A DNA stretch of 64,000 nucleotides from Enterobacteriaceae bacterium UBA7338 (GCA_002480085.1 DKPJ01000009.1:321169-385168); one strand, 5' to 3'; positions 32,761 to 42,726 are shown, counted from the first letter of the stretch. Made by a program: numbers and translations. Notes: generated by a model not told the origin, from the letters alone.

Positions 32761-35640
32761 CTATTTTTTTCTTCGTATTGAGAGTCGGCTTACCAGGCGG
32801 CTAAATTTCGTTGTAGATGCCCGCGACGTAGAGGGCTGGTTGGTATCATGAGCAATCTTTGGTCTTTCAGAAGGTCTATATGTCCAGACGTTTGGATCGC
32901 TCCAGGGTGCTGCCACTTCAGTACCATTACGATAAAAATGTACTCGATCGCCAATCTCTTCCCGATGGCGATAAATATAGCGTAGCTCGGATGCGGTGAT
33001 TGATTTACCACTTTTTTGATCTCCCTCTTTGCGTACTACTGCGGCGATATCAAGACCGTCCAGCACAAAATGGAGATGAGCGTTACCCTCATTAATTATA
33101 GACTGGATACCCTGTTTGCTGCCTCTTTTCCATAATAACCTTGGCTGAATGGGTGCTGGCATTCCGGTGTGCCAATCATAATAATCATCTTTATTAAGAT
33201 TTTCACTTACTTCTTTATAAATAGACTTAACATTAAATTTTCCGGGAGCTTTAGCCAGCTCAAGATAAGCGTCCCAAAGAACGTCACCTCCCCTGGTTCT
33301 ACTCTGCCTCACCTGATCGAGTATCTCATCGGTCACAATAATCTTATGCGCATATTTAACCCAGTTCTTTTCCTTGGCGTATTTTTTATTACCGACATAT
33401 TCCAGAGCAATTTTCATTGCGATTGCATTATTATAGGTATCAATAACCATTGTTGGATTGCCGGGTATGTCCAAAACATATTTTGGATCTATACTAGCAA
33501 TAGCTTTACCTCTTGGACCGGCCAATCCATAAATCAAATCTCCTCGGGTAAAGTCAACATTATCTTTAAAGGTTGCCTCTCCGATATTATCAAAAAAGGT
33601 TATTGGGTTATTTTTAACCATACAGAACAGGTTCAAACCATCCACCTCGTCTGCCGGGTCAGCGCTCACCCAGCGGCACAGCCATGGCGCGTAGTAGCGG
33701 CGACCGTAATAGTACAGCCCGGTGCCGTCCCGCTCCTTGCCCGAGTAGCGCACGCTTTTATAGCTGGCCTCCCTCTCGTTGCGTGCGGTCCACACTGCCG
33801 TGCCGCCGAAGGGATAGTACTCCTCCCGGCTGATAAGCTGCCCCTCACTGTCCAGCTCCAGCGCCAGCGAGCCGATATTGTCGTCCACGCTCCAGCGCAC
33901 CTGGTCGTTAGCCGTAATCTCCTGCGGCCTGCCCGTCTCCCAGTGCAGCACCCGGATGCCCGCCCGGCCCGCCTGGCCAGTGATAACGTGCAGCTCCTCC
34001 GTCAGCGATGGTGTGGTACTGCTGTCAGCCCTCTCCTGCCAACTTTTACGTAGCTCCAGCCCCGGCAGATAGCGTACCTCGTCCAGGCTCCACAACTGCG
34101 AGTCGCCATTCGCCAGGGTACGGGTCTGCTTGCGCACCCGCCGGCTGCCGCTGTACTGGTAGATTTCCTGGTTGTTATCGCCGCTGCTGCGGCTCACCAG
34201 AGTTACCGACTGTAAGTTGTTGCTGCCATCCCAGACCAGCGGGTCCTGACCGTTATCGTCTGCGACCGACACACGTGCCTGGAGGGTCAGCAGGTTACCG
34301 TTAGCGTCAAACCAGCCCGCCACCGCATCCGGGGTCTGCGGCCCGCCGTCGTTCTGCTGCACGCTGCGGTTGGAGATCGTGTCTGTGGTCATGGCGCGGG
34401 TAAAGTTTGCCGCCCCGGTGTGCTTCAGGGTCTGAAGGTTACCGCTGTCGTCGTACTGGTAGCTGCGGGTATAGTTCACGTACTGGCTGTCGTCTGACAT
34501 TACTGGCAGGCCACTGTACTGCATGGCGGTATTGCTTGCGTTCTCGCGTCCGGTGGCGCTCAGCAGCTGGTAGAGGGCATCGTAGGTGAACTGCCGGGTG
34601 CCGTTGGTAGACTGGTTGCGGTAGTAACGCGCCGTCACGGTGCCGTCGCCCAGCGAGGTGACATTGCCGGTAAAATCATATCCGTAGCTCAGGGCCTGCA
34701 GCGTGGTGCTGTCCGCACGCTGTGCCGTGATGGTGGCGAGCCACTGGTTCTGCGGGTCGTAGCCGTAGGTGGTTGTCACGCCGTTACCAGCCGACTCCGT
34801 CAGCACCTGCCCTGCCGCGCTCCAGGTCACGCCTGCCAGCAGAGCCTGCGTCTCCCCGCCTGCCGGAGTCACGTCCTGATAACAGACGTTGCCGCTGACG
34901 TTATAGCGCCAGGCCTGCACATGGCCCCTGGCATCCGTCTGCTTCAGGATAGCGCCGCGGGCATCACCGGCGACAAGCGTGTCATAACTGTCGGCCTCCA
35001 GCAGCGCCTCCCGCCCGGCCTCATTCTCCGGCCAGTCCGGTAACGCCTCCGCTGATGTCAGGAAACGCTGCCCTTGGTCGAGCACCGCTCCGCTCAGTGC
35101 TACCGAGCTTACCCGGAGCAGGCCGCTGTCATCATATTGTGCGACCTTTACGCCACGCAGGTTATTCCCCTGCGAGCCGTCATCCGCCGGATCGGCGTCG
35201 CCGTACTCACTGCGCCAGCTGATACGGATTTCACTTCCGCTCAGCTGCTCGCTGCCGGATGAAGGGCGAGCCAGCTCATCATACGCTACGGTCTGAACCG
35301 TGCCGCGTCCGTCACGGGTCCACACCGGACGGCCCGCTGCGTCAAACAACGTCACCTGCTTGCCGCTGTCAGTGCTCTCCCGCCGCAGCGTCTGGCCTGC
35401 CAGCGAGGGCGTGGTACGCAGATTTGCCGGAGACGCGCTGTCTGCTGCCCAGGCGGCAAAGAGGCGCGGATCGCGGTGCATCGCCGCCCTGCTGGCATCA
35501 TCCACGTACGTATGGCTGACCAGCAGGCGCAGCGGATCGCCAGCCTGTTCCCGGTTCCAGTTAAGGGCGCGCACGGCCAGTCCCCGATTATCAGTGACGC
35601 TGACCACCGGCGTTCCGGTGGCAGCTGTTAGGTTGTTCAT
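32761..35640 (-). CDS. tccC: TccC-type Rhs toxin (Tc complex C subunit) with variable C-terminal tip
   Basis: A 959-residue Rhs/YD-repeat protein of the TccC type. The N-terminus (PVVSVTDNRGLAVRALNWNR) is characteristic of TccC proteins of insecticidal toxin complexes. YD-type repeats follow, then the Rhs core end (RYYAPWLCRWVSADPADE, then GLNLF...NNPITFFDNIG at about 648-688). The core forms a shell that encloses and self-cleaves the toxin. The last 270 residues (from about 689) are a variable toxin domain I do not recognise; its DNA is clearly more AT-rich than the core, a sign of tip exchange. AGGA precedes the ATG. No TcA or TcB gene is in the window. Confidence 0.85.
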   Translation of the reverse strand: MNNLTAATGTPVVSVTDNRGLAVRALNWNREQAGDPLRLLVSHTYVDDASRAAMHRDPRLFAAWAADSASPANLRTTPSLAGQTLRRESTDSGKQVTLFDAAGRPVWTRDGRGTVQTVAYDELARPSSGSEQLSGSEIRISWRSEYGDADPADDGSQGNNLRGVKVAQYDDSGLLRVSSVALSGAVLDQGQRFLTSAEALPDWPENEAGREALLEADSYDTLVAGDARGAILKQTDARGHVQAWRYNVSGNVCYQDVTPAGGETQALLAGVTWSAAGQVLTESAGNGVTTTYGYDPQNQWLATITAQRADSTTLQALSYGYDFTGNVTSLGDGTVTARYYRNQSTNGTRQFTYDALYQLLSATGRENASNTAMQYSGLPVMSDDSQYVNYTRSYQYDDSGNLQTLKHTGAANFTRAMTTDTISNRSVQQNDGGPQTPDAVAGWFDANGNLLTLQARVSVADDNGQDPLVWDGSNNLQSVTLVSRSSGDNNQEIYQYSGSRRVRKQTRTLANGDSQLWSLDEVRYLPGLELRKSWQERADSSTTPSLTEELHVITGQAGRAGIRVLHWETGRPQEITANDQVRWSVDDNIGSLALELDSEGQLISREEYYPFGGTAVWTARNEREASYKSVRYSGKERDGTGLYYYGRRYYAPWLCRWVSADPADEVDGLNLFCMVKNNPITFFDNIGEATFKDNVDFTRGDLIYGLAGPRGKAIASIDPKYVLDIPGNPTMVIDTYNNAIAMKIALEYVGNKKYAKEKNWVKYAHKIIVTDEILDQVRQSRTRGGDVLWDAYLELAKAPGKFNVKSIYKEVSENLNKDDYYDWHTGMPAPIQPRLLWKRGSKQGIQSIINEGNAHLHFVLDGLDIAAVVRKEGDQKSGKSITASELRYIYRHREEIGDRVHFYRNGTEVAAPWSDPNVWTYRPSERPKIAHDTNQPSTSRASTTKFSRLVSRLSIRRKK

Positions 35641-36006
35641 AGTTGATGTCCTATGGAAGGAAGAATTAAATGTGAGAAGGGATTGATTTATTAGTATATA
35701 AAAGGGGGGGAATACCGATGTGCAATTTATAGTGAATATCGTATAAAAATAATCTATTTAAGAATGGGCGTATAGCAACCAACAACAATCGCAGCCAGAC
35801 TTTCTTTAATTTCGTGTTAATTCATTTTCCGTGGAATTTATATAATACTTACACTATCACCTGTATTGATTTCATCGGCACCGGGCAAAAACAACTTTCC
35901 CCACATGCTTCCTGCAATGTTCGACAATATTCCTCCCGCCTTTATGGCCACAGCCGGTGAATATCATCAGCCCTTTTTCAGATTTCTATGGAGCGATTAA
36001 AGATTT
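35641..36006. other. Promoter-proximal intergenic region upstream of the TccC-like gene
   Basis: A 366-bp AT-rich region between the TccC-like start and the remnant of an MBL-fold gene. It contains a G-rich run (35704-35710) and long A/T stretches. It presumably carries the tccC promoter. I see no coding sequence in it. Confidence 0.45.
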
Positions 36007-36147
36007 TTAAACCTGCGTATCTGGCCCGGTATCGAAAACTATTCTTGTTTCACCATCTTCAATCAACAGGCTTAGCCCTGGCCGACAGATCGGTCTATCG
36101 GCCTCTTTTGCGTTGCGGTTTTCCAGCAACACGGTCACTTTTAGCAT
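36007..36147 (-). pseudogene. N-terminal remnant of an MBL-fold metallohydrolase
   Basis: A 46-codon frame whose product begins MLKVTVLLENR, continues CRPGLSLLIEDGETRIVFDTG and stops after PDTQV. This is the opening beta strand and LLIEDG...FDTG pattern of the metallo-beta-lactamase-fold hydrolases (the group with 7,8-dihydropterin-6-methyl-4-(beta-D-ribofuranosyl)aminobenzene 5'-phosphate synthase homologues), normally about 250 residues. The HxHxDH metal site that should follow is missing. It is best read as a truncated gene left by a deletion. Confidence 0.6.
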
Positions 36148-36175
36148 GAGATCGAACCTCCCTGTTCGATTAAAA

Positions 36176-39100
36176 TCAGACCTGTCGCTTATCCAGGCTA
36201 CTCTGAATCGCCTCTATCTCTCGTTTCAGACTCCCGCCGTCGTAGACCATCGAGGTATCATATTTTTCATACTTTGCCTCGCGCGTCGCACTAAACCAGT
36301 TAAACGATCCGACGCACAGCAGGCCATCATCACCTATGACGATCTTACTGTGCACGCGATCCACCAGCCGGGTGGCGATGCCAACGGCTTCGAGTTGCTC
36401 TAACGCCGCCGTCAGGTTCTGCTTCTTCTCCTGGCGTTTTTCATAATCCCTGTCAGAGGTATTATAGCTCTTATCCGTGACGACGGTGACGTCAATGCCC
36501 CGCTCGCGAGCCTGAAGCATCGACGCTAAAAAGCCGGTCTCCTCCAGCTTCTGCCAGGTCAGCCACGGCGAGACGATGGTAATCTGCTTCGCAGCCTTCT
36601 CCAGCGTCTGGTTGAGGAAGCTATCGTGCTGCTCAACGCCGTGCAGGGTATAGACCCGCGTCTCCCTGGTCTCTAAATCTTTACGCTTCTTGTAGGCAAA
36701 ATAGAGGGCATTGTTCTCATCGGCAAACAGATACTTTTTCAGCAGTCCACGCGGGGATGAAGCAGGCTGTATCTCAAACAGATCCATATCGCCAAACACC
36801 AGGAAGCTATCCTTCGCCCGGGAAACCGCCACGTTCAGCATGCTGCTGTCACTGTCGATAAACCCGCCGTCCTCATGCTTGGAGTAGACCGGGGAGAAGA
36901 TCACGATAGGCCGTTCAGCCCCCTGCAGGGAGTGCACCGTGCCGACGGTCAGGGTATTTTCACCGCTGCCGGTGGAGAGTCCATGGTTACCCAGCGCCTG
37001 CCTGATGGTGGAGACCTGGGCGCTGAACGGCGTTACGATCCCCACCACCTGCTGGATGGGCTTCCCGTAGTGATTCTCTATGCGCTCCTGGTTATCCATC
37101 AGCCAGGCAGCGAGGGTATCGGCCTCCAGCATGTTGTAGCGGCTACCGCTGCTGGCCTGCTCGCCTTTACCATCGATGTGCAGATATCCCATCGCAGGAA
37201 GCAGCGGGGAGCTTTTGTCTTCCCGTTTGGGCTGGAGCTTGCCGTGATAGCAGAGCGCGTTGCAGTAGCCGATGATGTCGTCGAAGCAGCGACGATGCTC
37301 ATACAGATACATCCCGCGCTCCAGCTCGGGATCGTACTGATAGCGCGAGGCCAGCTGGGCAATTCTCATCACGCTGCCGGACGCGGCGCTTTTACCCGCT
37401 TCAGCAATGGCGGCATAGGAGCCAGCGATCTCTTCCTGGGTATCGCCCGGCAGAAGCTTCTCCGCCAGCATATTGCCCACGTCGATCGCCGGTAAAATAC
37501 TCCAGATAGGCGGGATCTGTTTGGTATCGCCGATCACCAGCGCCTTCTTCGCCAGCGCAAATGACGCGGCGGCCACCTCCGGCAGAACCTGTCCCGCCTC
37601 ATCGACGATCAGCAGATCCACGAAGTTGTAGAGATAGTTCGCCTCCCACCCCTTCTGCCCTTTGTGCTCCGACACCTTCATATGGCCAGGCAGCATATAG
37701 CAGGTCATCACCACGCAGGGGGTCAGCTTCATCCTGCGCTGCCAGCGCGGTTTAACGGTGCCCGCCCCGGTTTTGCGCTTCTCTGCTACCGGATCGCTAA
37801 TTTTAGCCATATCCATCAGCCAGCGGCCTTCCCAGTAGTGGGTCGTCAGCAGGAACGCCGGGAAGCGGATCTGCGTATCCGCCAGCTCATCGGCCTGGGC
37901 AAAACTCAGCTCTGCATCACCGGTATAGTCCAGCTCGCGGATGCAATCCCGCCACGCCTGCGCCGCCCTGCTCTCCTCCAGCACGGCCTGCTGAGCCGTA
38001 TCTATCTGCTGCTGGTACTGGCTATGCGCGCTTTCCGCGGCATCGAGCAGCGTCTTAATCGTGCTATCGATCCCCTCGATGTTGGCCCACTCGCTTCCCT
38101 CCATCGACCGCGCCAGCTTAGGTTCAAGATGCTGCTTGATCATATAGAACCGCTTGCTGCGGATGGCCGGGAGCCATGAGAACAGGGAGTAGATCAGCGA
38201 CTCTTTAGCGCGATAGTCATGCCATGCCGCTCTGGCACCGGTGAGCGTGTCAATATCACGCGCCTGCCCGGTGAGCAGCTGCGTCTTATCGGCGAGATAC
38301 TGTTCGATGTCATCGGCAATCGCCGCTCTCTGCTCCCGGGCCTGGCTCAACGTCTGCCACGCGGCCTTTAGCGCCTCCAGCTTATTCAGCTGCGCCTGAA
38401 GCTGGCCGTGGAGCAGAGCGACAACGGCTTCCGGAGAGGTGCACGCTTCATTGGGGAAAGCGGCTTTGGCTTTGCTGAGATAGAACGCCTGCGCATCCTC
38501 AACGTACTCTTTGGACTCTACGCGGTTGAAGAAGTCTTCGGTTTGATACTTTTTGGCGGCCTCGGCGCTTCTGCTGCGTGACGGGAAATAGGCCCCGAAG
38601 CTGTTCACCTCCGGCAGCCACCGCCCCGCCATCGGCCCGGTTCCGGTGGCAAAGTCCTTCCCGAAGGCTTCGATGATATTGGTAACCGCCTGGTTGTTGG
38701 TGGATGTCGCCACGATCACCGGCGGTTCGCCCTGCTCCAGCGCGGCTCTCGCCCACTGGGTAGCGATGATGGAGAGCAGCAGCGTAGTTTTGCCCGTGCC
38801 GGGAGGCCCGTTAACCGCCAGGATGTCGCCATCCCTGCTATCCAGAAAATGACTCATCGCATCGCGCTGGGCCTCCGCCAGCGGGAACCTGTCTCCCGAG
38901 TGGCCCAGCCTCTCGCTAAACTTTGCGCCCGGAGCCAGCAGCGGCTCGGTCGGGACGTTCTCCAGCGAGGCAAAACGTTCAAAGAGCGGCACGTCCTTTT
39001 TGCTGACCAGCAGGTGATCGTAGAGGCCAAGGATATGGAAGCTGGCTCCGCCGGGCTGGGTCTTCTTAACCAGATAGCCATAGTCGGCGAGTTCGTACTG

Positions 39101-39688
39101 CTCGGAACTATGCAGTGAGGAGCCAGCAACGGCTTTCAGTAGCTCTTCTGCATCATCCTGGTAGCATTTCTATTTTTGCTGATAGCCTTCGTGACGCTTC
39201 GCCCGTTCTTCATCGGTTTCAGTATCCGCGTCGAACTCATCGACGCTGGCGGAGACCGAGGGATGGGTAGTTTTGTATCGGTCGTAGCGGGAGATTTCGC
39301 CGATAGAGAACGACCCTTTGGGCAGCGGTTCAAGCAGATCGCGGGGAATGGAGGTTGCAGGCGTGGGGAACAAAAATCCTTCGCGATTCACGACCGCCGA
39401 GGTCACTAGCGGAGTGATCACCTCCGGTGCGCCCACGGTGCGTTCCTTGCCATGCTGTAGCAGCCGGAAGTAGACATGGGGACGCAGCACAACGTCTACC
39501 GTCTTGACATCATCCCGCTCGCCCGCAAAGAGTGCGGTGACTATCTCCTCGCTCAAACGTCCTGAATCTTGATCAGTCCACTGAGTAAAACCGCTAACGT
39601 CCTTACGCTCAAACGTCCCCTTGCCGAACTCCGCATCCGCCAGCGAGTTACGCCAGTATGCAGCGAACCCTGAAGTGTTACTGTCCAT
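36176..39688 (-). pseudogene. SF1 helicase / PLD-nuclease gene interrupted by an in-frame amber codon
   Basis: The full frame would give about 1170 residues, but codon 173 is TAG (39170-39172). The frame is open on both sides and reads on sensibly. The N-terminal piece (39688-39173, 172 residues, start supported by AGGA) has no domain I recognise. The larger piece has Walker A GPPGTGKTT, a DEAG Walker B, the helicase motifs GDTKQIPP, VGIVTPFSAQ and TVHSLQGAE...NVAVSRA of UPF1-like SF1 enzymes, a long inserted coiled coil, and a C-terminal phospholipase-D nuclease domain with HSKIVIGDDGLLCVGSFNW. The family is linked to DNA repair or phage defence. One base change would restore it; re-initiation or amber suppression could leave some function. 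Confidence 0.85.
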
Positions 39689-39855
39689 CGCCTGTCCTGT
39701 AGCTTCATGCAAATTGTTGGTTTCGCTGTTATAAAAACAGCCGATGGATAAACATTGTCCACGTTAGGGAGGAGAGTGCAATGGGTGGGGGGAGGTTTTT
39801 AGGCGTTAAATGACTACTGGGTTACACGCACGCAAGCGATGAAAAGGCTTCATCA

Positions 39856-40218
39856 CTACTGATGTTCCTTTTCATATAACCACTCACCTGCCCTGGCTGA
39901 TTCCGCGAACATTTTCACTGTTAACGGTTTTACGGTTTGCCTGATGGGCTTTTTAGTAAAACATTTACGGAAAAACCATTCTGTTTCCCAAGGATAGTAG
40001 GCAGAAAAATCAATAACCGATACGTCTATATCGTATTTTTTACTATATTTATCAATAGCAAGGGAGAGGTCATCAAACTCAGTATAAGCCTGTAGTGCAT
40101 CATCTAACTGCAAAGGGATCATCTTACCCGTCAGCGTTCCCATTACGGGCAGCTCGGCCCGAAAGAAATCTAATACCTCGCTATTATGTGGTAGCCGCAT
40201 GCGGCTGAGAGTAGGCAT
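39856..40218 (-). CDS. DUF1493 family protein
   Basis: A 120-residue soluble protein with an ACP-like layout: a short acidic N-terminal part (ELPVMG), YTEFDDLSLAIDKYSKKYDIDVSVIDFSAYYPWE in the middle and the family end LTVKMFAESARAGEWLYE. DUF1493 proteins are common in enterobacterial islands; no function is known. GGGAGG seven bases before the ATG is a strong ribosome-binding site and the gene starts one base after the stop of the preceding small membrane protein, so it belongs to the DUF2778 operon. Confidence 0.8.
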   Translation of the reverse strand: MPTLSRMRLPHNSEVLDFFRAELPVMGTLTGKMIPLQLDDALQAYTEFDDLSLAIDKYSKKYDIDVSVIDFSAYYPWETEWFFRKCFTKKPIRQTVKPLTVKMFAESARAGEWLYEKEHQ

Positions 40219-40219
40219 G

Positions 40220-40501
40220 TTATTGCCTCCCGATTCTTCTTATCAATTTCATAACGACAAAATAGATAGCAGTAGCGATTGCTACTACAGATACAAAATC
40301 GATATAAAAATAGACATCGTCTATCTCTTCCCCGCCAACCTTACCGTACCCGTAAATCAGATTGGCTAGCTTATCAGCTAAGGCATCGTTAACCCATTTG
40401 TAAGGATCGCCCAGAGTACGACCTACAGCAACAAAGATCGCAAGGAACAGTAAAACGTTGAGCAGCCTGATAGCCCAACGATTAAGGGCAGGTCGTGCCA
40501 T
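40220..40501 (-). CDS. Small two-helix membrane protein, candidate immunity factor
   Basis: A 93-residue protein with hydrophobic helices near residues 11-27 and 66-84 and a loop between them with charged residues. GGAGGTGATC precedes the ATG. It overlaps the upstream DUF2778 effector gene by 20 bp. The same layout occurs again at 41703-41978. For a secreted cell-wall enzyme acting in the periplasm, a small membrane protein encoded directly behind it is the usual place for an immunity protein, but this is inference. Confidence 0.6.
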   Translation of the reverse strand: MARPALNRWAIRLLNVLLFLAIFVAVGRTLGDPYKWVNDALADKLANLIYGYGKVGGEEIDDVYFYIDFVSVVAIATAIYFVVMKLIRRIGRQ

Positions 40502-40997
40502 TGCTGATCACCTCCACCCAACCACGAGCCTTAAGAGTACGCATGCAAGGAACTTGAACCAGAGGGGTTCTCAACAGAGCATTTCTAATCATGGCAAAAT
40601 CTGAACTGTTAGCGATAGTGATGCAGCCTTTTGATAACGTTCCGGGATGAAGTCTGAATAAACCACGGCTTACACCGTTAATCCAGGTAGTATCATCGAT
40701 TCCCCTATCATCCCGGTATAGCGCAAACCAGTCTGAGTGTTTGAACTGAGCACCATAAAAAGTACGATTAACAGTGTCTCTTACCAAAGCGTTAATTCTC
40801 CCAAATACTCCACCTTCGCCACGGTCAACAATCCAGTATTTACCCGGAGGTATAGGACCATTATCCGGCACAGCACTGCAACCCCCATGATTACGATAGA
40901 CTCCATTTCCTGAGAGAGCCATGAATGTGCCGATACCATAAAGCGTGAATGGGGAATAATAAGCATCATTAAGCACAAACTTTCCTGATAAGGCCAT
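40482..40997 (-). CDS. DUF2778/Tlde1-type L,D-transpeptidase-like effector, copy 2
   Basis: A 171-residue protein of the DUF2778 (Tlde1) family. Tlde1 of Salmonella is a T6SS effector that cuts and alters peptidoglycan tetrapeptides in the periplasm of rival cells. The N-terminal part has the small beta-rich domain with YGIGTFMALSGNG; the catalytic L,D-transpeptidase-type motif is RLHPGTLSKGCITIANSSDF (about residues 114-133), with His, Ser and Cys of HxnSxGC. There is no signal peptide, as expected for a T6SS cargo. AGGGAT precedes the ATG. No T6SS core genes are in the window. Confidence 0.82.
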   Translation of the reverse strand: MALSGKFVLNDAYYSPFTLYGIGTFMALSGNGVYRNHGGCSAVPDNGPIPPGKYWIVDRGEGGVFGRINALVRDTVNRTFYGAQFKHSDWFALYRDDRGIDDTTWINGVSRGLFRLHPGTLSKGCITIANSSDFAMIRNALLRTPLVQVPCMRTLKARGWVEVISNGTTCP

Positions 40998-41299
40998 AAA
41001 TATCCCTTTTAAATGTAATGTCTTTTGGGCTTATCCTACTCCTGTATGACCTGACATGTGAACTTTTTTTCTAGAAAATTCCATTAAAATTTCAAAAACT
41101 GGATGTTATTAGTTATTTAAGTAAGATCAACCTCTAATATTTAGCTGCACATACAAAATTAAAAAAGATTTAAAACTATTCAGGCTTATTGTTAGTTGTT
41201 CATCTCCTTAGATAGTTCAACTTCATCTGTAACAGCATTAGAGTAAACATAAAAAAGATTACTTCTTTCCTGCTTCGAATTTATCCAGATTTCAATCGC
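40998..41299. other. AT-rich intergenic region upstream of the second DUF2778 gene
   Basis: About 300 bp with no coding frame I would accept. It presumably contains the promoter of the 40997 gene. It separates the two effector modules. Confidence 0.4.
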
Positions 41300-41617
41300 C
41301 TATGAATCTGTTCTCTGTATGGTGTATCCCAACTTTTTTAAATATACCTGTAATGGTTCAACGTTTGATGCCCCCTTGAAGATAATCGTGTTGGTTGGCG
41401 CATACCCATCGCCGGGCTGTGATTTGAAGTAGTAATCGCCAGATATACGGGGAGCTTTTTCAATGTCTTTGTCCGTCAGAGCGTGATAACTGAAGAAGTC
41501 CTTCTCTGTGTAGGTAGTCGTCTCATTAATCCCAGATGCAACGAACCAGATGAACAGCCAGCCGAGGATGAGTACAGTAATGATGGCTGCACTAACCCAC
41601 TTAAATATTTTCTGCAT
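41300..41617 (-). CDS. Membrane-anchored periplasmic protein, candidate immunity factor
   Basis: A 105-residue protein with one N-terminal hydrophobic helix (about residues 9-29) and a soluble domain of about 75 residues that would face the periplasm (FSYHALTDKDIEKAPRIS and PTNTIIFKGASNVEPL are its clearest parts). It lies just behind the first DUF2778 module in the same direction. The topology fits an immunity protein against a periplasmic peptidoglycan enzyme, and it could be the true Tldi1 counterpart for one of the two effectors. Not proven. Confidence 0.6.
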   Translation of the reverse strand: MQKIFKWVSAAIITVLILGWLFIWFVASGINETTTYTEKDFFSYHALTDKDIEKAPRISGDYYFKSQPGDGYAPTNTIIFKGASNVEPLQVYLKKLGYTIQRTDS

Positions 41618-41702
41618 CGCTATATCATTCCCTTGTATGCGAGTGATGTCCCATTATTCGTGAGTTATCAAATCTTCGGCTGCGAGAAGCTGGCTCGCCA
41701 CG

Positions 41703-41978
41703 CTACTTTTCTACCTTGTGCGTGTTACTTTTGCGTAGTTTATGGATAAAAAACATCAGGAGTGCTGTTACTATGAGCATGAGCACTAACAGTACCCAAA
41801 GGAATGAGGGATCGGCTTCTCCATCAGCAAATCCCAATCCAGTTTGATTTAGAAAATCGTTGCTGACTTGAGATAGGTAGTCCACTAAACCACCTAAAGG
41901 AAACAGAACAATAAAAAAAGACGCTACAAAACAGAGCAAGCTAGTCAAAACATTAATAATCAATTTTGCATGACGCAT
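41703..41978 (-). CDS. Small two-helix membrane protein, candidate immunity factor
   Basis: A 91-residue protein with hydrophobic segments near residues 6-29 and 60-79 and a short acidic loop between them. The ATG at 41978 follows GGAGTG at good spacing, better than the upstream GTG. It overlaps the end of the first DUF2778 gene by 26 bp, just as the 40220-40501 protein overlaps the second one. Equal topology and position make the two a likely related pair. Confidence 0.6.
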   Translation of the reverse strand: MRHAKLIINVLTSLLCFVASFFIVLFPLGGLVDYLSQVSNDFLNQTGLGFADGEADPSFLWVLLVLMLIVTALLMFFIHKLRKSNTHKVEK

Positions 41979-42483
41979 AATCACTCCGCCCTGTTACATC
42001 TATACGCCCATAAGCCATTAAACCCTTCCCCCCCGGAACGCGAACCTTCTTACGTGTAAGTAGTGATTGCCTTACTAACTGAAAGTCCGGAATGTTATAA
42101 AAAGTGATACATCCCCATGATTCACCCTCTCCGTTTGGTCGCAGAGGATGGAGCCGAAAAGATCCTCTATCAACACCATGAATAAAAACATGGTCGCTCA
42201 TCGTTGAAGCATTATATAAACCAAACCATTGTGCATGATTTGTGTCGTTTTTGAAATCCTTTACGTACCTTTCAACTCTATTAGCAAAACTTCCTTTTGG
42301 CGCATCAACTATCCAGTAATTCCCAACGGGTAAAGCTGCGTTGTTTTTAAAGGCACACTCAGCAACGTTGGTTACTGGTTCTATGCCTGAGAATACTGGG
42401 AAAGTGCCCACACCGTATACATGAAGCTTGAGCCGTCTTCGATCTGGTGAGACATCGTTGTAATCCATCCTGCAAATCTGCAT
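41953..42483 (-). CDS. DUF2778/Tlde1-type L,D-transpeptidase-like effector, copy 1
   Basis: A 176-residue member of the same family as the gene at 40482. It has the N-terminal YGVGTFPVFSG segment, NYWIVD, and a catalytic motif RLHPLRPNGEGESWGCITF (about residues 112-130) with His and the SxGC Cys. The two copies share the overall plan but differ widely in sequence, so this is not a recent duplication. No signal peptide is visible. Delivery through a T6SS encoded elsewhere in the genome would be required. Confidence 0.82.
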   Translation of the reverse strand: MQICRMDYNDVSPDRRRLKLHVYGVGTFPVFSGIEPVTNVAECAFKNNAALPVGNYWIVDAPKGSFANRVERYVKDFKNDTNHAQWFGLYNASTMSDHVFIHGVDRGSFRLHPLRPNGEGESWGCITFYNIPDFQLVRQSLLTRKKVRVPGGKGLMAYGRIDVTGRSDYASCKIDY

Positions 42484-42726
42484 AACATAAATCCCACTAT
42501 AAATTTGTGGTTATGGTACTGCTGATTTATTCTGGATTCCAGAGCAAAAATATAATTTCAGACAGAATCTTTTAAGTATCGCTATTATTATAACAACGCG
42601 TAACATTTCTGATGAATTTATTTTCGGCACATGCAAGTGCATTTCACGAATATATAGGGGGGGGATCCAAAGTTCTTATATTCACGTTAGAGGAACGAGT
42701 AACACGCTTTTAATAAAATTGATGAA

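Noticed and set aside
38854..39129. A frame that might carry the helicase N-terminus after a frameshift
   Set aside because: The helicase frame itself continues through this stretch and meets only one TAG, so no frameshift is needed; this frame is a shadow.
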